From Mycobacterium sp. 852013-50091_SCH5140682 (GTDB lineage Bacteria; Actinomycetota; Actinomycetes; Mycobacteriales; Mycobacteriaceae): a stretch of DNA of 64,000 nt. Shown one piece after another: positions 1 through 8,881 of this stretch. The stretch spans positions 1-64,000 of the forward strand of contig NZ_LZTB01000100.1 in assembly GCF_001665685.1 (NCBI RefSeq), read 5' to 3'. The notes below the pieces were generated by a model that saw only the letters and a program-made list of their open reading frames with translations, was not told the origin of the DNA and made no database searches. Position numbers and translations under genes: made by a program. The number at the start of each line of letters is the position of its first letter. Within the stretch, counting starts at the first letter, position 1.

Positions 1-51
1 AAACGAGATGCAGCGTAGTCTCGTGGGCTCGGAGATGTGTATAAGAGACAG
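1..51 (+). other. Untrimmed Illumina Nextera adapter at contig end (artefact)
   Basis: Positions 18-51 are the complete 34-nt Nextera transposase read-2 adapter, ending in the 19-bp mosaic end. They are preceded by an 8-nt block (10-17) that fits an i7 index and by bases resembling the end of the P7 primer. This is library sequence, not chromosome. Genomic sequence begins at about 52, so reading frames that start inside the adapter (for example the GTG at 37) are spurious. Confidence 0.95.
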
Positions 52-129
52 GGACCGCCCACCGGGCCGTCCCGCGGCGCGACCGCAACCAGCCAAAGTA
101 TTCGATATTTGAAGGAAGAAGCAGAAGCG

Positions 130-1242
130 ATGAGCAACGCAACCCCCACTGCACAGCTTTCGAGCGCCGGCGTGTCGATCTGGCTCGATGACCTTTCCCG
201 CAATCGCCTCGACAGCGGTTCCCTGCAGAAGCTGATCGACGAGAAGAGCGTCGTTGGTGTCACCACCAACCCGTCGATCTTCCAGGCCGCGATCACCACC
301 GGTAACGACTACGACGCCAAGATCGCCGAGCTCGCCGCTCGCGGCGCCAACGTCGAAGAGACGATCTTCGAGATCACCACCGCCGACGTCGCCGACGCCT
401 GCGACCTGTTCGCGCCGGTCGCCGCCGCCACCGACAACGTCGACGGTCGCGTCTCCATCGAGGTCGACCCGCGCCTGGCGTGGGACGCCGCAGGCACCAT
501 CGCCGAGGCGAAGAACCTGTACAAGAAGGTCGCCAAGGACAACGTCCTGATCAAGATCCCGGCCACCCGTGAAGGCCTGGAAGCCATCTCCGCCGTCCTG
601 GCCGAAGGCATCAGCGTCAACGTGACCCTGATCTTCTCGCTGGAGCGCTACCGTGCCGTGATCAACGCCTTCCAGTCCGGTCTGGAGCAGGCTCAGAGCA
701 ACGGCCACGACCTGTCGAACATCCACTCGGTCGCGTCGTTCTTCGTCTCCCGCGTCGACACCGAGATCGACAAGCGCCTCGACGCCCTCGGCACCGACGA
801 GGCCAAGGCGCTCAAGGGCAAGGCAGGCGTTGCCAACGCCCGCTTGGCCTACCAGGTCTACGAGGAGCTCTTCAGCACCGAGCGCTGGGCATTGCTGGCC
901 AAGGCCGGCGCGCGTCCGCAGCGTCCCCTGTGGGCCTCGACCGGCGTGAAGGATCCGGCGTACCCGGACACCCTGTACGTGACCGAGCTCGTCGCTGCCA
1001 ACGTGGTCAACACCATGCCGGAGAAGACCCTGGACGCGACCTTCGACCACGGCGTCGTCACCGGTGACACCATCACCGGTAAGTACGACGAGGCGAAGGA
1101 AGTGCTCAGCGCCATCGAGGGCCTCGGCATCTCCTACGATGATGTCGTCGCACTGCTCGAGTCCGAAGGCCTGGACAAGTTCGTCGCCAGCTGGAAGGAC
1201 CTCCTGGCCGACGTCGAGGGTGCCCTCGCGTCTGCCAAGTAG
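130..1242 (+). CDS. tal: Transaldolase
   Basis: Moves a dihydroxyacetone unit between sedoheptulose-7-P/glyceraldehyde-3-P and erythrose-4-P/fructose-6-P in the cytosolic pentose phosphate pathway. The 370-aa product matches the long actinobacterial transaldolase: a TTNPSIF motif at residues 45-51 and the Schiff-base lysine at about K142 in an IKIPATREG context. I chose the ATG at 130 because a purine-rich GAAGGAAGAA precedes it. The open frame continues upstream only into adapter sequence. It is the first of four rightward sugar-phosphate genes (tal, rpe, rpiB, fba), which suggests a pathway-dedicated copy; any gene upstream of it is lost at the contig end. Confidence 0.95.
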   Translation: MSNATPTAQLSSAGVSIWLDDLSRNRLDSGSLQKLIDEKSVVGVTTNPSIFQAAITTGNDYDAKIAELAARGANVEETIFEITTADVADACDLFAPVAAATDNVDGRVSIEVDPRLAWDAAGTIAEAKNLYKKVAKDNVLIKIPATREGLEAISAVLAEGISVNVTLIFSLERYRAVINAFQSGLEQAQSNGHDLSNIHSVASFFVSRVDTEIDKRLDALGTDEAKALKGKAGVANARLAYQVYEELFSTERWALLAKAGARPQRPLWASTGVKDPAYPDTLYVTELVAANVVNTMPEKTLDATFDHGVVTGDTITGKYDEAKEVLSAIEGLGISYDDVVALLESEGLDKFVASWKDLLADVEGALASAK

Positions 1243-1385
1243 GGTTCCTAACCCGCCTCGGTTGTCTCGGCTGCCGTGGAAACCGAAAGGTCTCCACGGC
1301 GGCCGGCAACCGGGCCGCGGCGCGATCCGTGGCCGAAGGCCCGATCTCGCATGCCCTGACTGACCGCTATCGAAAGGCAGACGCC

Positions 1386-2066
1386 ATGTCCGCTTCACCG
1401 CAGAAATGCTGTATCAACCCCAGCATCCTCTCGGCCGACTTCGCCAACCTCGAAGCCGAGCTGGCTCGCATCAGCAACGCTGATGCTGCGCACGTGGATG
1501 TCATGGACAACCACTTCGTCCCGAATCTGACGATCGGTCTGCCGGTCGTTCAGCGGTTGCAGAAGGTGAGCCCCATCCCGCTGGACGCCCACCTGATGAT
1601 CTCTGACGCCGACCGCTGGGCACCCATGTTCGCCGACGCCGGTCTGGACTCGGTGACATTCCATGTCGAGGCGGCCGTCGCGCCCATCAAGCTGGCCCGC
1701 GAACTTCGTGCGCGTGGGTCGAAGGCGGGCATGGCCCTGCGCCCGGCCACTCCGGTGGAGCCGTACCTGGACATGCTCGCCGAACTGGACATGCTGCTGA
1801 TCATGACCGTGGAGCCGGGCTTCGGCGGCCAGGCCTTCCTGGACGTCACGCTGCCCAAGATCCGCCGCGCCCGCGCGGCCGTCGACGGCTCCGGGGTGAA
1901 CGTGGCGATCCAGGTCGACGGTGGCGTCACCGAGGAGAACATCGCCCGGGCCGCGGAGGCCGGTGCCAACATCTTCGTGGCCGGATCATCCGTGTACGGG
2001 AAGCCGTCTCCCGAGGAAGCCATCGAATCGCTCCGCAAGAACGCCCAGCTCGCCTTCGCCAAGTAA
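1386..2066 (+). CDS. rpe: Ribulose-phosphate 3-epimerase
   Basis: Interconverts ribulose-5-P and xylulose-5-P. The 226-aa TIM barrel has the family landmarks in order: NPSILSADF (11-19), the metal/acid motif HVDVMD (36-41), DAHLM near 68, the phosphate-contacting MTVEPGFGGQ and the second acidic QVDGGV. I chose the ATG at 1386, with GAAAGGCAG in front, over an in-frame upstream start at 1329 that adds 19 unconserved residues. It lies 143 bp after tal and 36 bp before rpiB in the same direction. Ribulose-5-P is the formaldehyde acceptor in the RuMP cycle, so this copy may serve acceptor regeneration; that role is inferred. Confidence 0.94.
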   Translation: MSASPQKCCINPSILSADFANLEAELARISNADAAHVDVMDNHFVPNLTIGLPVVQRLQKVSPIPLDAHLMISDADRWAPMFADAGLDSVTFHVEAAVAPIKLARELRARGSKAGMALRPATPVEPYLDMLAELDMLLIMTVEPGFGGQAFLDVTLPKIRRARAAVDGSGVNVAIQVDGGVTEENIARAAEAGANIFVAGSSVYGKPSPEEAIESLRKNAQLAFAK

Positions 2067-2102
2067 CGCCGGATCCCCGACCAGCCAAAAGGACCCAGAT
2101 AC

Positions 2103-2576
2103 ATGCGCGTTCATATCGCTACCGACCATGCCGGCATGGAGCTCAGCTCCCACCTGATCGAGGCCCTGTCAGCCAAGGGCTACGAGATGGTCAACCACGG
2201 GCCCAAGGAGTACGACGCCGAGGACGACTACCCGGCTTTCTGCATCAATGCCGCGCTCGCGGTGGTGGCCGACCAGGCTGCCGGCGTGGACGCCCTCGGG
2301 ATTGTGCTTGGCGGCTCGGGCAACGGTGAGCAGATCGCTGCGAACAAGGTCAAGGGCGTGCGTGCGGCCCTGGTGTGGAACCTCGACACGGCGAAACTGG
2401 CCCGCGAGCACAACGACGCCAACGTCGTCGCGGTGGGTGGCCGGCAGCACTCCGTCGAGGAGGCCACCGAACTGATCGAGGCGTTCCTGGCCGAGCCGTT
2501 CAGCAATGCCGAGCGCCACGTCCGGCGGATCGGCAAGATCGCCACCTACGAAACCACCGGCGAGGTCGTCGAGTAA
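2103..2576 (+). CDS. rpiB: Ribose-5-phosphate isomerase B family protein (RpiB/LacAB)
   Basis: Interconverts ribose-5-P and ribulose-5-P. The 157-aa protein starts with the RpiB signature (D8-H9 in ATDHAG). It carries DYPAFC and the GGSGNGEQIAANK loop whose glutamate replaces the catalytic cysteine in actinobacterial RpiB, plus the AREHNDAN histidine motif. RpiB relatives can also act on other aldose or ketose phosphates such as erythrulose phosphate, so substrate is assigned by family. An AAAGGACC-type ribosome site precedes the ATG. Spacing after rpe (36 bp) suggests co-transcription. Confidence 0.9.
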   Translation: MRVHIATDHAGMELSSHLIEALSAKGYEMVNHGPKEYDAEDDYPAFCINAALAVVADQAAGVDALGIVLGGSGNGEQIAANKVKGVRAALVWNLDTAKLAREHNDANVVAVGGRQHSVEEATELIEAFLAEPFSNAERHVRRIGKIATYETTGEVVE

Positions 2577-2745
2577 TCCGGCGCTTCCCGCAAGCGCTCG
2601 ACGCCTCGGCACGGCAGCCGTCGACCTTTCTGGCCAGCAGGCTGGGGAGGTCGACGGCTGCGCTGCTGGAAACCGACATTCGTGCGGTGCCTACGGTTAG
2701 GCCGAAGCTCGTTTCCGCCGACGAAAACTCAACACAGGAGGCAGC

Positions 2746-3765
<1,020 letters not shown>

Positions 3766-3865
3766 GCGTCTCCTAGGCGGGCAGGGGTCACACAGGCATC
3801 GTGGACGCCACGGGTGGCCCTGTGGGAACACCCCTGCCTTCATAACCATCACACTGAAAACCGTC

Positions 3866-3891
3866 ACGGCCCGGGCGCTCGCCCGGGCCGT
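3866..3891 (+). terminator. Strong hairpin downstream of fba
   Basis: Perfect 11-bp stem (3866-3876 with 3881-3891), GC-only apart from its ends, with a 4-nt loop (GCTC). Only TTGT follows, so it is a mycobacterial-type hairpin without a long U tract. It closes the tal-rpe-rpiB-fba unit. Confidence 0.75.
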
Positions 3892-4088
3892 TGTCGGCGT
3901 GCGCGCCGGTCGCCCTGACGCCGTCGAATAGCGAATCAGGTCAAAGCCTTTCGGGTGCGCACGGGCCACCGTTCGCGCCACTCAGACAGCGCTGAACCGC
4001 CGTGCGGAACCCTGGACCGGCCGATTGCCAGGTTCGGGTATCACGTCCCTCAGCTGGGCATATCCGGACGTCACACCGGATAAGGCGA

Positions 4089-4130
4089 TGTGACCCTTGA
4101 CACATGACCCGCGCACGTTGTTCTATTCTT
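4089..4130 (+). promoter_or_regulatory. Candidate promoter of the permease operon with Crp-like palindrome
   Basis: TTGACA (4097-4102) is followed by the overlapping hexamers TTCTAT (spacer 18) and TATTCT (spacer 21) at 4121-4129. A Crp-like sequence, TGTGA-N6-ACACA (4089-4104), overlaps the -35 hexamer and matches 9 of 10 consensus positions. The inverted pair GTCACA/TGTGAC (4070-4075 and 4089-4094) lies alongside. Sigma and regulator assignments are inferred. Confidence 0.5.
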
Positions 4131-4483
4131 ACTGGGAAACAGAGTTTCGTGTCGGGAAACCGACTTGCGTCGTCATCGGAGTGTCTCCGAGAACGAGAGG
4201 TCTTATGAAGATCCACGTGGATCGTCGGGGTCAGCTCGGTGGTTGGCGACTCGTTCGCTCATCGAGCCTGCTCTCGGCGCTGAGGGCAACGCCTCCGTAT
4301 CCGTAGTGTCGCGGCTTCGTCGACGTCGTGCAGGACGTCGTCAGCCGCTCGTTGGCAGCTCGCCACAACTTCGCTGTAATTCGCTGAAATCTCTGTTGCT
4401 CACCAATTCGGTGCCCCCCACCATTCTGGCATTCTTCGATGCCGGGAAGAATGCGGCATTGCCGCAGGAAGAGGTAATTTGTC
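4131..4483 (+). promoter_or_regulatory. Long structured leader upstream of the permease operon
   Basis: About 350 nt separate the candidate promoter from the first gene. Visible structure: a perfect 5-bp hairpin with a GAAA tetraloop (4151-4164), a perfect 6-bp hairpin with a 3-nt loop (4176-4190), a 14-bp palindrome (4210-4223), and a small ORF at 4205-4306. I do not recognise a known riboswitch class. The rest of the 3766-4483 gap holds the fba terminator and the promoter and no convincing gene. Confidence 0.45.
4205..4306 (+). CDS. Possible 33-aa leader peptide
   Basis: An ATG sits 4 nt after GAGAGG (4195-4200) and opens a basic 33-residue peptide starting MKIHVDRRG and ending in TPPYP. 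It lies inside the long leader of the permease operon, directly after two perfect hairpins, where an upstream regulatory ORF would sit. I recognise no family. It could be chance. Confidence 0.3.
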   Translation: MKIHVDRRGQLGGWRLVRSSSLLSALRATPPYP

Positions 4484-4804
4484 ATGGACCCTGGGCTCGA
4501 TGCACGGATTCAATCCATGTTCAAGCGAGACGTCGGCGTCGCGACTTTACTCGCGGCCCTGATGTGGGCGACTTTGCTATTCACGTACTTCGCCGCATTC
4601 AGCGTCATCGACAACGTGAAAGTCAAAGCAATACTCGCGGTCGCTTTCGTCATCTTGGGAACATTCAACTCGCTGGGACTTCTCTCGATGAGCCGGCGTT
4701 ACAAGATCGAGCGTGAGCATGTCTACGGCGAAGACATTCACCACCTCGACGCGAACCGGAAGGCCAAGAAGGCCACCCGCAGCGTGGAGGTGACCGCAGC
4801 ATGA
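4484..4804 (+). CDS. Small two-helix membrane protein, first gene of permease operon
   Basis: 106 aa with two predicted membrane helices (about 19-39 and 47-68) and a charged cytosolic tail rich in Lys, Arg and Glu. No family recognised. The ATG follows a GGAAGAGG ribosome site. Its stop overlaps the next start (ATGA), so it is translationally coupled to the second small membrane protein and on to the APC permease. An accessory-subunit role is inferred from this coupling only. Confidence 0.8.
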   Translation: MDPGLDARIQSMFKRDVGVATLLAALMWATLLFTYFAAFSVIDNVKVKAILAVAFVILGTFNSLGLLSMSRRYKIEREHVYGEDIHHLDANRKAKKATRSVEVTAA

Positions 4805-5214
4805 CGAGTACGACATCAGGTTTTACGCGGCAGTCCAAGGCCGGACAGTTCGTGGACGCAGCGAGCCTGATCGCCCTGCTGTTCATCACGCTGTTCGTCA
4901 CGACCTTCGTCTTCGCGCAGGAGGACGAAGCGCCCGCCGCGTCGGAGCCCACCGCCATCTCGCAGCTCAATATGAGCCCGGCTGAAAAGCAACAGTTCGA
5001 GCTCATGAAGTCGAAAGACATGGTCGACGATGCGACTGTCGGGGAGCTGGCCGCGGCCAATACGCCGAGCGACAACAAATACACGATCGAATGGCTGCCA
5101 CTGATCGGGATCACCGCGCTGGCCGCCGCGTACCTGGCATTCGTGTATCTCATGTCGTTCCGTGAATACCGCGAAGTCATCACAGCCAGGTTCGGACCGG
5201 GACGGGAATCATGA
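4801..5214 (+). CDS. Small two-helix membrane protein with extracytoplasmic loop
   Basis: 137 aa. Helix 1 spans about 18-39, a hydrophilic acidic stretch of roughly 55 residues follows, then helix 2 at about 97-117 and a short basic tail. The layout suggests both termini inside and the middle outside. No recognised family. It overlaps both neighbours by 4 nt (ATGA at each end), fixing its start and tying it to the operon. A partner or assembly role for the permease is possible but unproven. Confidence 0.8.
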   Translation: MTSTTSGFTRQSKAGQFVDAASLIALLFITLFVTTFVFAQEDEAPAASEPTAISQLNMSPAEKQQFELMKSKDMVDDATVGELAAANTPSDNKYTIEWLPLIGITALAAAYLAFVYLMSFREYREVITARFGPGRES

Positions 5215-5411
5215 ATTTTTGGACTCTTTTCGAATACGGCGCCTGGGTTCTGGCAGCGCTGGTCGCCGCCTGGATGCTTTTCGACGCGTACAAGGTCAGC
5301 CGCGACTACGACGAGGAATTCCTCGTGCACACCATTGAGGATCTCGGCGAGGATGCTGAATGGCAGCATTTGGCCGGCGAGTCGGATGACATTGAAAGGC
5401 GCCAGTCATGA
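5211..5411 (+). CDS. 66-aa single-pass membrane protein
   Basis: One membrane helix (about 6-25) followed by an acidic cytosolic tail rich in Asp and Glu. It overlaps the preceding stop and the permease start by 4 nt each, so it is the third small membrane protein stacked in front of the permease. No family recognised. Confidence 0.75.
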   Translation: MNFWTLFEYGAWVLAALVAAWMLFDAYKVSRDYDEEFLVHTIEDLGEDAEWQHLAGESDDIERRQS

Positions 5412-6829
5412 GCGAAGTCAGCACCGCTGGAGGCACCGAAGCGCTCACTCTCAAAAAGGTGCTCGGCCCGATCCATATCTGGGGGTTGGGTGTCGGCATC
5501 GTGCTGGTCGGCGAGTTCATGGGCTGGAACTTCACGGTGGAGAAGGGCGGCCTGTACGGATCGCTCATCGCCTGTTGGTTCGTCGGCCTGCTCTACACCT
5601 GCGTCGTCATGATCAACTCCGAGGTCGCGTCGGCGATCCCGGCGGCCGGTGGTCAATACGCCCAGGCCAAGCACTCGATCGGCCCGCTCATGGCGTTCAA
5701 CGTCGGGCTCTACCTCACCATGGCGTACACTATGCTGGAGGCCGCCAACGCGAACGTTCTCGGCGACCTGCTCACCACGATGTCGGGGTTGCTCGGTAAC
5801 AAGCAGCACCTGTCGGCCTATCCGTTCGCGGTGCTGGCGATCCTGCTTCTGGCACTGCTGAACTACCGCGGCGTGCTGGCGACACTGTCGGTGAACTTCA
5901 TCATCACGGGCTTCGCGTTCCTGACCATCATCGCGCTGTTCATCGGCGTCTCCGGCTGGGACATGGGCACGCAGTTCAGCGCACTGGTCTCATCGGCGGA
6001 TGCCGGGCTTCCCTACGGTTGGATCGGCGTGATCGCGGCCTTCCAGTTCGGCATGTGGTTCTATCTCGGCATCGAGGGCACCGCCCAGGCCGCGGAGGAA
6101 TGCCGCTCGCCAAGCCGGTCGATCCCGCTCGGCAGCCTGGCAGGCATCATGACGCTGATCATCGCGGCGAGCCTCACCTGGTACCTGTGCGCGTCACTGC
6201 TGCCCTGGCAGTACCTGGGCACGTCGATCACGCCGCTGTTCGACGCCGCGCAGCTCACCCATTCCGGTGTGCTTGTCTGGCTGCTGTTCCTCGGCACGCT
6301 GGCCGCGACCCTCGCATCGGCCAACGGCTGCATCACCGACTCCTCGCGGTCCTGGTTCGCGATGAGTCGCGACCGCTACCTCCCGGAGTGGTTCGGGGCC
6401 GTGCACCCGCGGTACCGGACGCCGTACCGCTCGATCCTGTTCCTGGTGCCGGTGGCCATCGCCTTCGCGATCCTGCCGCTGCTGCTGAACAAGCCGACGC
6501 TGCTGTCGACGGTGATCACCTTCTCGATCCTGTCGGGCCTGCTGACCTACGCGTTCATGGTGGTCAACATGCTGAGGTTCCGGAAGCTGTGGCCGATCGG
6601 CTCCATCAAGCGGGCCTACACGCTGCCGATGCACCCGATCCCTTCGATCGCACTGGCAGTGATCGCGGCGATCGTGTTCTTCGCGACCTACTTGGGCTAC
6701 GGCACCACGTTGATGTCGATCCTGGTGTTCTACTTGCTCGCTTCGGTGTGGTTCGTTCTCCGGCGGTTCAAGTACGTCGACCGGGATGCTGAGTTCACTG
6801 CGCCGTTGCCGCGTCCTCGAGGTTACTGA
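5408..6829 (+). CDS. APC-superfamily permease, ethanolamine/amine permease-like
   Basis: 473 aa with about 12 membrane helices. The N-terminal VGEFMGWN segment and following Gly-rich stretch resemble the ethanolamine-permease branch of the APC superfamily, and AIPAAGGQY near 80 is the typical APC helix-3 motif. The substrate is probably an amine or amino acid. The start overlaps the preceding stop (ATGA) and its own stop overlaps the next start (TGATG). Beside RuMP-type genes, a C1 amine such as methylamine is a tempting substrate, but the sequence alone does not show it. Confidence 0.85.
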   Translation: MSEVSTAGGTEALTLKKVLGPIHIWGLGVGIVLVGEFMGWNFTVEKGGLYGSLIACWFVGLLYTCVVMINSEVASAIPAAGGQYAQAKHSIGPLMAFNVGLYLTMAYTMLEAANANVLGDLLTTMSGLLGNKQHLSAYPFAVLAILLLALLNYRGVLATLSVNFIITGFAFLTIIALFIGVSGWDMGTQFSALVSSADAGLPYGWIGVIAAFQFGMWFYLGIEGTAQAAEECRSPSRSIPLGSLAGIMTLIIAASLTWYLCASLLPWQYLGTSITPLFDAAQLTHSGVLVWLLFLGTLAATLASANGCITDSSRSWFAMSRDRYLPEWFGAVHPRYRTPYRSILFLVPVAIAFAILPLLLNKPTLLSTVITFSILSGLLTYAFMVVNMLRFRKLWPIGSIKRAYTLPMHPIPSIALAVIAAIVFFATYLGYGTTLMSILVFYLLASVWFVLRRFKYVDRDAEFTAPLPRPRGY

Positions 6830-7525
6830 TGTCCGGAACGCTCTGGGTCGCGCTGGCGATGGCCGTAGTCGGGGCGGTGGTGCTGACCTACCAGCACCGC
6901 CGTCACGTGGCCCGCGTTCAGCGCGACCGGGCGGCATTGTTCGAGCACCACCGGTGTGCTCGAACAATGCCGTGTCGTTCCCCGCGGACTCGAATTCCCG
7001 TTGCTGTATGGGCGATTCGAGGGCCGCGACGTGCGGGTGGAGCCAGTGGTAGACGCGCTGGCGCTACGCACCGTCCCGGTGCTGCGGCTCATCGTCACGA
7101 TGCGTGAGCACATACCGGGGCAGCCGAGTTTGTCGGTGCTCAGCAACGAGACCGGAAACGAGTTCTACTCGGGTCACCGCGATCTGCTGCGGTGGCGTGA
7201 CCCGGCCTGGCCCAAGTGGGTGTCGGTGGCCTGTGATCCCGAGGGCATGGATCGTGAATTGGTCGAAGCCGCAGTAGGTTTGGTCACCGAGGACGCTGAA
7301 GTCAAGCAGGTTCTCGTGACCGAGCGGGGCGTGCGCTGCGTTGTCCGTGGCGCACAGGCGAATTCGACGGCCTACCGGGTCACCCGGCGGGCTGATCTCT
7401 CCGAAGTACGGGTGACCGCGGAGGATCTGCACAAGGCAGTCACCATGATCGACGGGCTCCGCGCTCAGGCCGCCGGCCTGAATCCGCACCGCCCGGTAGC
7501 AGTATCGGAGGCAGAGTCGCTGTGA
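6829..7525 (+). pseudogene. Frameshifted conserved hypothetical (N-terminal membrane anchor)
   Basis: Two reading frames read as one protein. Frame A starts at the ATG at 6829, coupled to the permease stop, and gives a membrane helix (about 5-20), a basic stretch and RAALFEHH. Sensible protein then continues in the +1 frame from about 6956 (VLEQCRVVPRG, later RTVPVLRLIVT) to 7525, about 232 aa in all. After 6955 frame A degenerates into Arg/Pro-rich shadow sequence. Dropping one base near 6955 restores one frame, and the break lies in the loop of a 17-bp hairpin. It may be a real disruption, a sequencing indel or programmed shifting. Function unknown. Confidence 0.65.
6932..6972 (+). repeat. 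17-bp inverted repeat across the frameshift
   Basis: Perfect inverted repeat: arms 6932-6948 and 6956-6972, 7-nt loop CACCGGT (6949-6955). The core arm reads GCATTGTTCGAGCAC. It lies inside a coding region exactly where the frame changes. Confidence 0.85.
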
Positions 7526-7785
7526 ACCGACTGATTCATCCCTTGATGGTCCTCGCCATCGCTGTACTCCTACCGGGAGTGGGCCAGGTCGTGAACGGAC
7601 AGCCCCGCCGGGGCTTGGTGTTCGCCTTCTACATCGTGCTGCTGGGCGTGGTCACCTACATGGTGGCACCGCCGGAAGCGTCTGCCATCGGACGAGTGGC
7701 CGGAGGGGTTTTCGTGTACGCCCTGAGCCTGCTCGACGCATATCAAGTCGCTGCCAAGCGCTGGCACAGAGCCAAGCACGTCTGA
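7522..7785 (+). CDS. Small three-helix membrane protein, TM2-domain-like
   Basis: 87 aa, GTG start overlapping the previous stop (GTGA). It starts with a hydrophobic helix ending in LLPGVGQVVNGQ, then RRG and two further helices. That Pro-Gly-x-Gly-Q-x-x-x-Gly turn is typical of TM2-like small membrane proteins. It is the last gene of the 4484-7785 operon, with a strong bidirectional terminator 15 bp later. Function unknown. Confidence 0.75.
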   Translation: MNRLIHPLMVLAIAVLLPGVGQVVNGQPRRGLVFAFYIVLLGVVTYMVAPPEASAIGRVAGGVFVYALSLLDAYQVAAKRWHRAKHV

Positions 7786-7799
7786 GGCACACAACACTG

Positions 7800-7836
7800 A
7801 TTCTGGCCGATCCGCCCCGGGCGGGTCGGCCAGAAT
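7800..7836. terminator. Bidirectional terminator between permease operon and pfkA
   Basis: A 17-bp stem with one G-T wobble (7800-7816 with 7820-7836) and a 3-nt loop between the convergent ends of the small membrane protein gene and pfkA. Confidence 0.85.
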
Positions 7837-7855
7837 CGTTGGGGGAGTGGCCAGC

Positions 7856-8881
7856 TCAGCCGAACAGGTATGCGGCCTCTTCGTAGCGCCTGAGCGGAAC
7901 GGCCTTGAGGTTGCCGAGGGCCTCCTCGAAGCTCACCTGTTCGATCTCCGTGCCTTTCAGCGCAACCATGGTGCCCCAGTAGCCGGCCACCACCGAGTCG
8001 ATGGCAGCCATGCCCAGCCGGGTGGCCAGGACCCGGTCGAAAGCCGATGGCACGCCGCCACGCTGGATGTGGCCCAGGATGGTGGCGCGGGTCTCGATGC
8101 CGGTGCGGCTCTCGATTTCGGGCGCCAGCTGGTCGGCGATCCCGCCGAGCCGGGGGCGGCCGAAAGCGTCCAGCCCGCGCTCGGAGTGCGGGGATTCCAT
8201 GTGCTCGGGAACAAACCCTTCGGCCACCACCACCAGCGGTGCCCGCCCGCGCGAGTGAGCGCCCTTCACCCACTGGGTGATTTGGTCGATGCTGATCTTC
8301 TGTTCCGGGATGAGGATGGCATGGGCGCCGGCGGCCATGCCTGCGTGCAGCGCGATCCAGCCCGCGTGCCTGCCCATGACCTCGGCGATGATGCATCGGT
8401 GGTGCGATTCGCCCGTGGTGCGCAGGCGGTCGATCGCTTCCGTCGCGATCTGCACGGCGGTGTCGAAACCGAAGGTGTAGTCCGTGGCATCGAGGTCGTT
8501 GTCCACGGTCTTCGGGACGCCGACGATCTTCAAGCCGGCGTCAGTGAGGCGCTTGGCGGCAGCCAAGGTGCCCTCGCCGCCGATGGCGATGATCGAGTCG
8601 ATGCCGAGCCGGTCCATGTGTCCTTTGATGACCTCTGGGCCGCCGCCGTTTTCGAACGGGTTGGTGCGGGAGGTACCGAGGATGGTGCCGCCCTGCTTGG
8701 CGATGCCGCGGACCATGCTGCGCGGGATGTCGATGACGTCGCCCTGGACGACGCCGCGCCAGCCGTCAAGGAAGCCGACGAATTCGAGACCGTGCACGGC
8801 AATGCCTTTGAGCACGGCGGCGCGGATGACCGCGTTCAACCCGGGGCAGTCGCCACCGCTGGTGAGGATTCCGATTTTCAT
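7856..8881 (-). CDS. pfkA: 6-phosphofructokinase, ATP-type
   Basis: Phosphorylates fructose-6-P to fructose-1,6-bisphosphate. 341 aa, starting MKIGILTSGGDCPG. GGEGT (101-105) keeps Gly at the position equivalent to E. coli G104, which predicts ATP use. K124 in PKTVDND is usual for actinobacterial group III enzymes; pyrophosphate enzymes have Asp at 104. D127 is the catalytic base. I chose the ATG at 8881; the open frame runs 58 codons further upstream without conservation. With the fba at 2746-3765 it forms the fructose bisphosphate cleavage step of a RuMP cycle. Confidence 0.92.
   Translation of the reverse strand: MKIGILTSGGDCPGLNAVIRAAVLKGIAVHGLEFVGFLDGWRGVVQGDVIDIPRSMVRGIAKQGGTILGTSRTNPFENGGGPEVIKGHMDRLGIDSIIAIGGEGTLAAAKRLTDAGLKIVGVPKTVDNDLDATDYTFGFDTAVQIATEAIDRLRTTGESHHRCIIAEVMGRHAGWIALHAGMAAGAHAILIPEQKISIDQITQWVKGAHSRGRAPLVVVAEGFVPEHMESPHSERGLDAFGRPRLGGIADQLAPEIESRTGIETRATILGHIQRGGVPSAFDRVLATRLGMAAIDSVVAGYWGTMVALKGTEIEQVSFEEALGNLKAVPLRRYEEAAYLFG

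Noticed and set aside
37..129. N-terminal extension of transaldolase starting at the GTG at 37
   Set aside because: The start lies inside adapter sequence and the extra residues are not conserved.
4131..4483. Known riboswitch such as cobalamin, glycine or ykkC type
   Set aside because: I could not find the conserved cores of these classes; only generic hairpins are visible.
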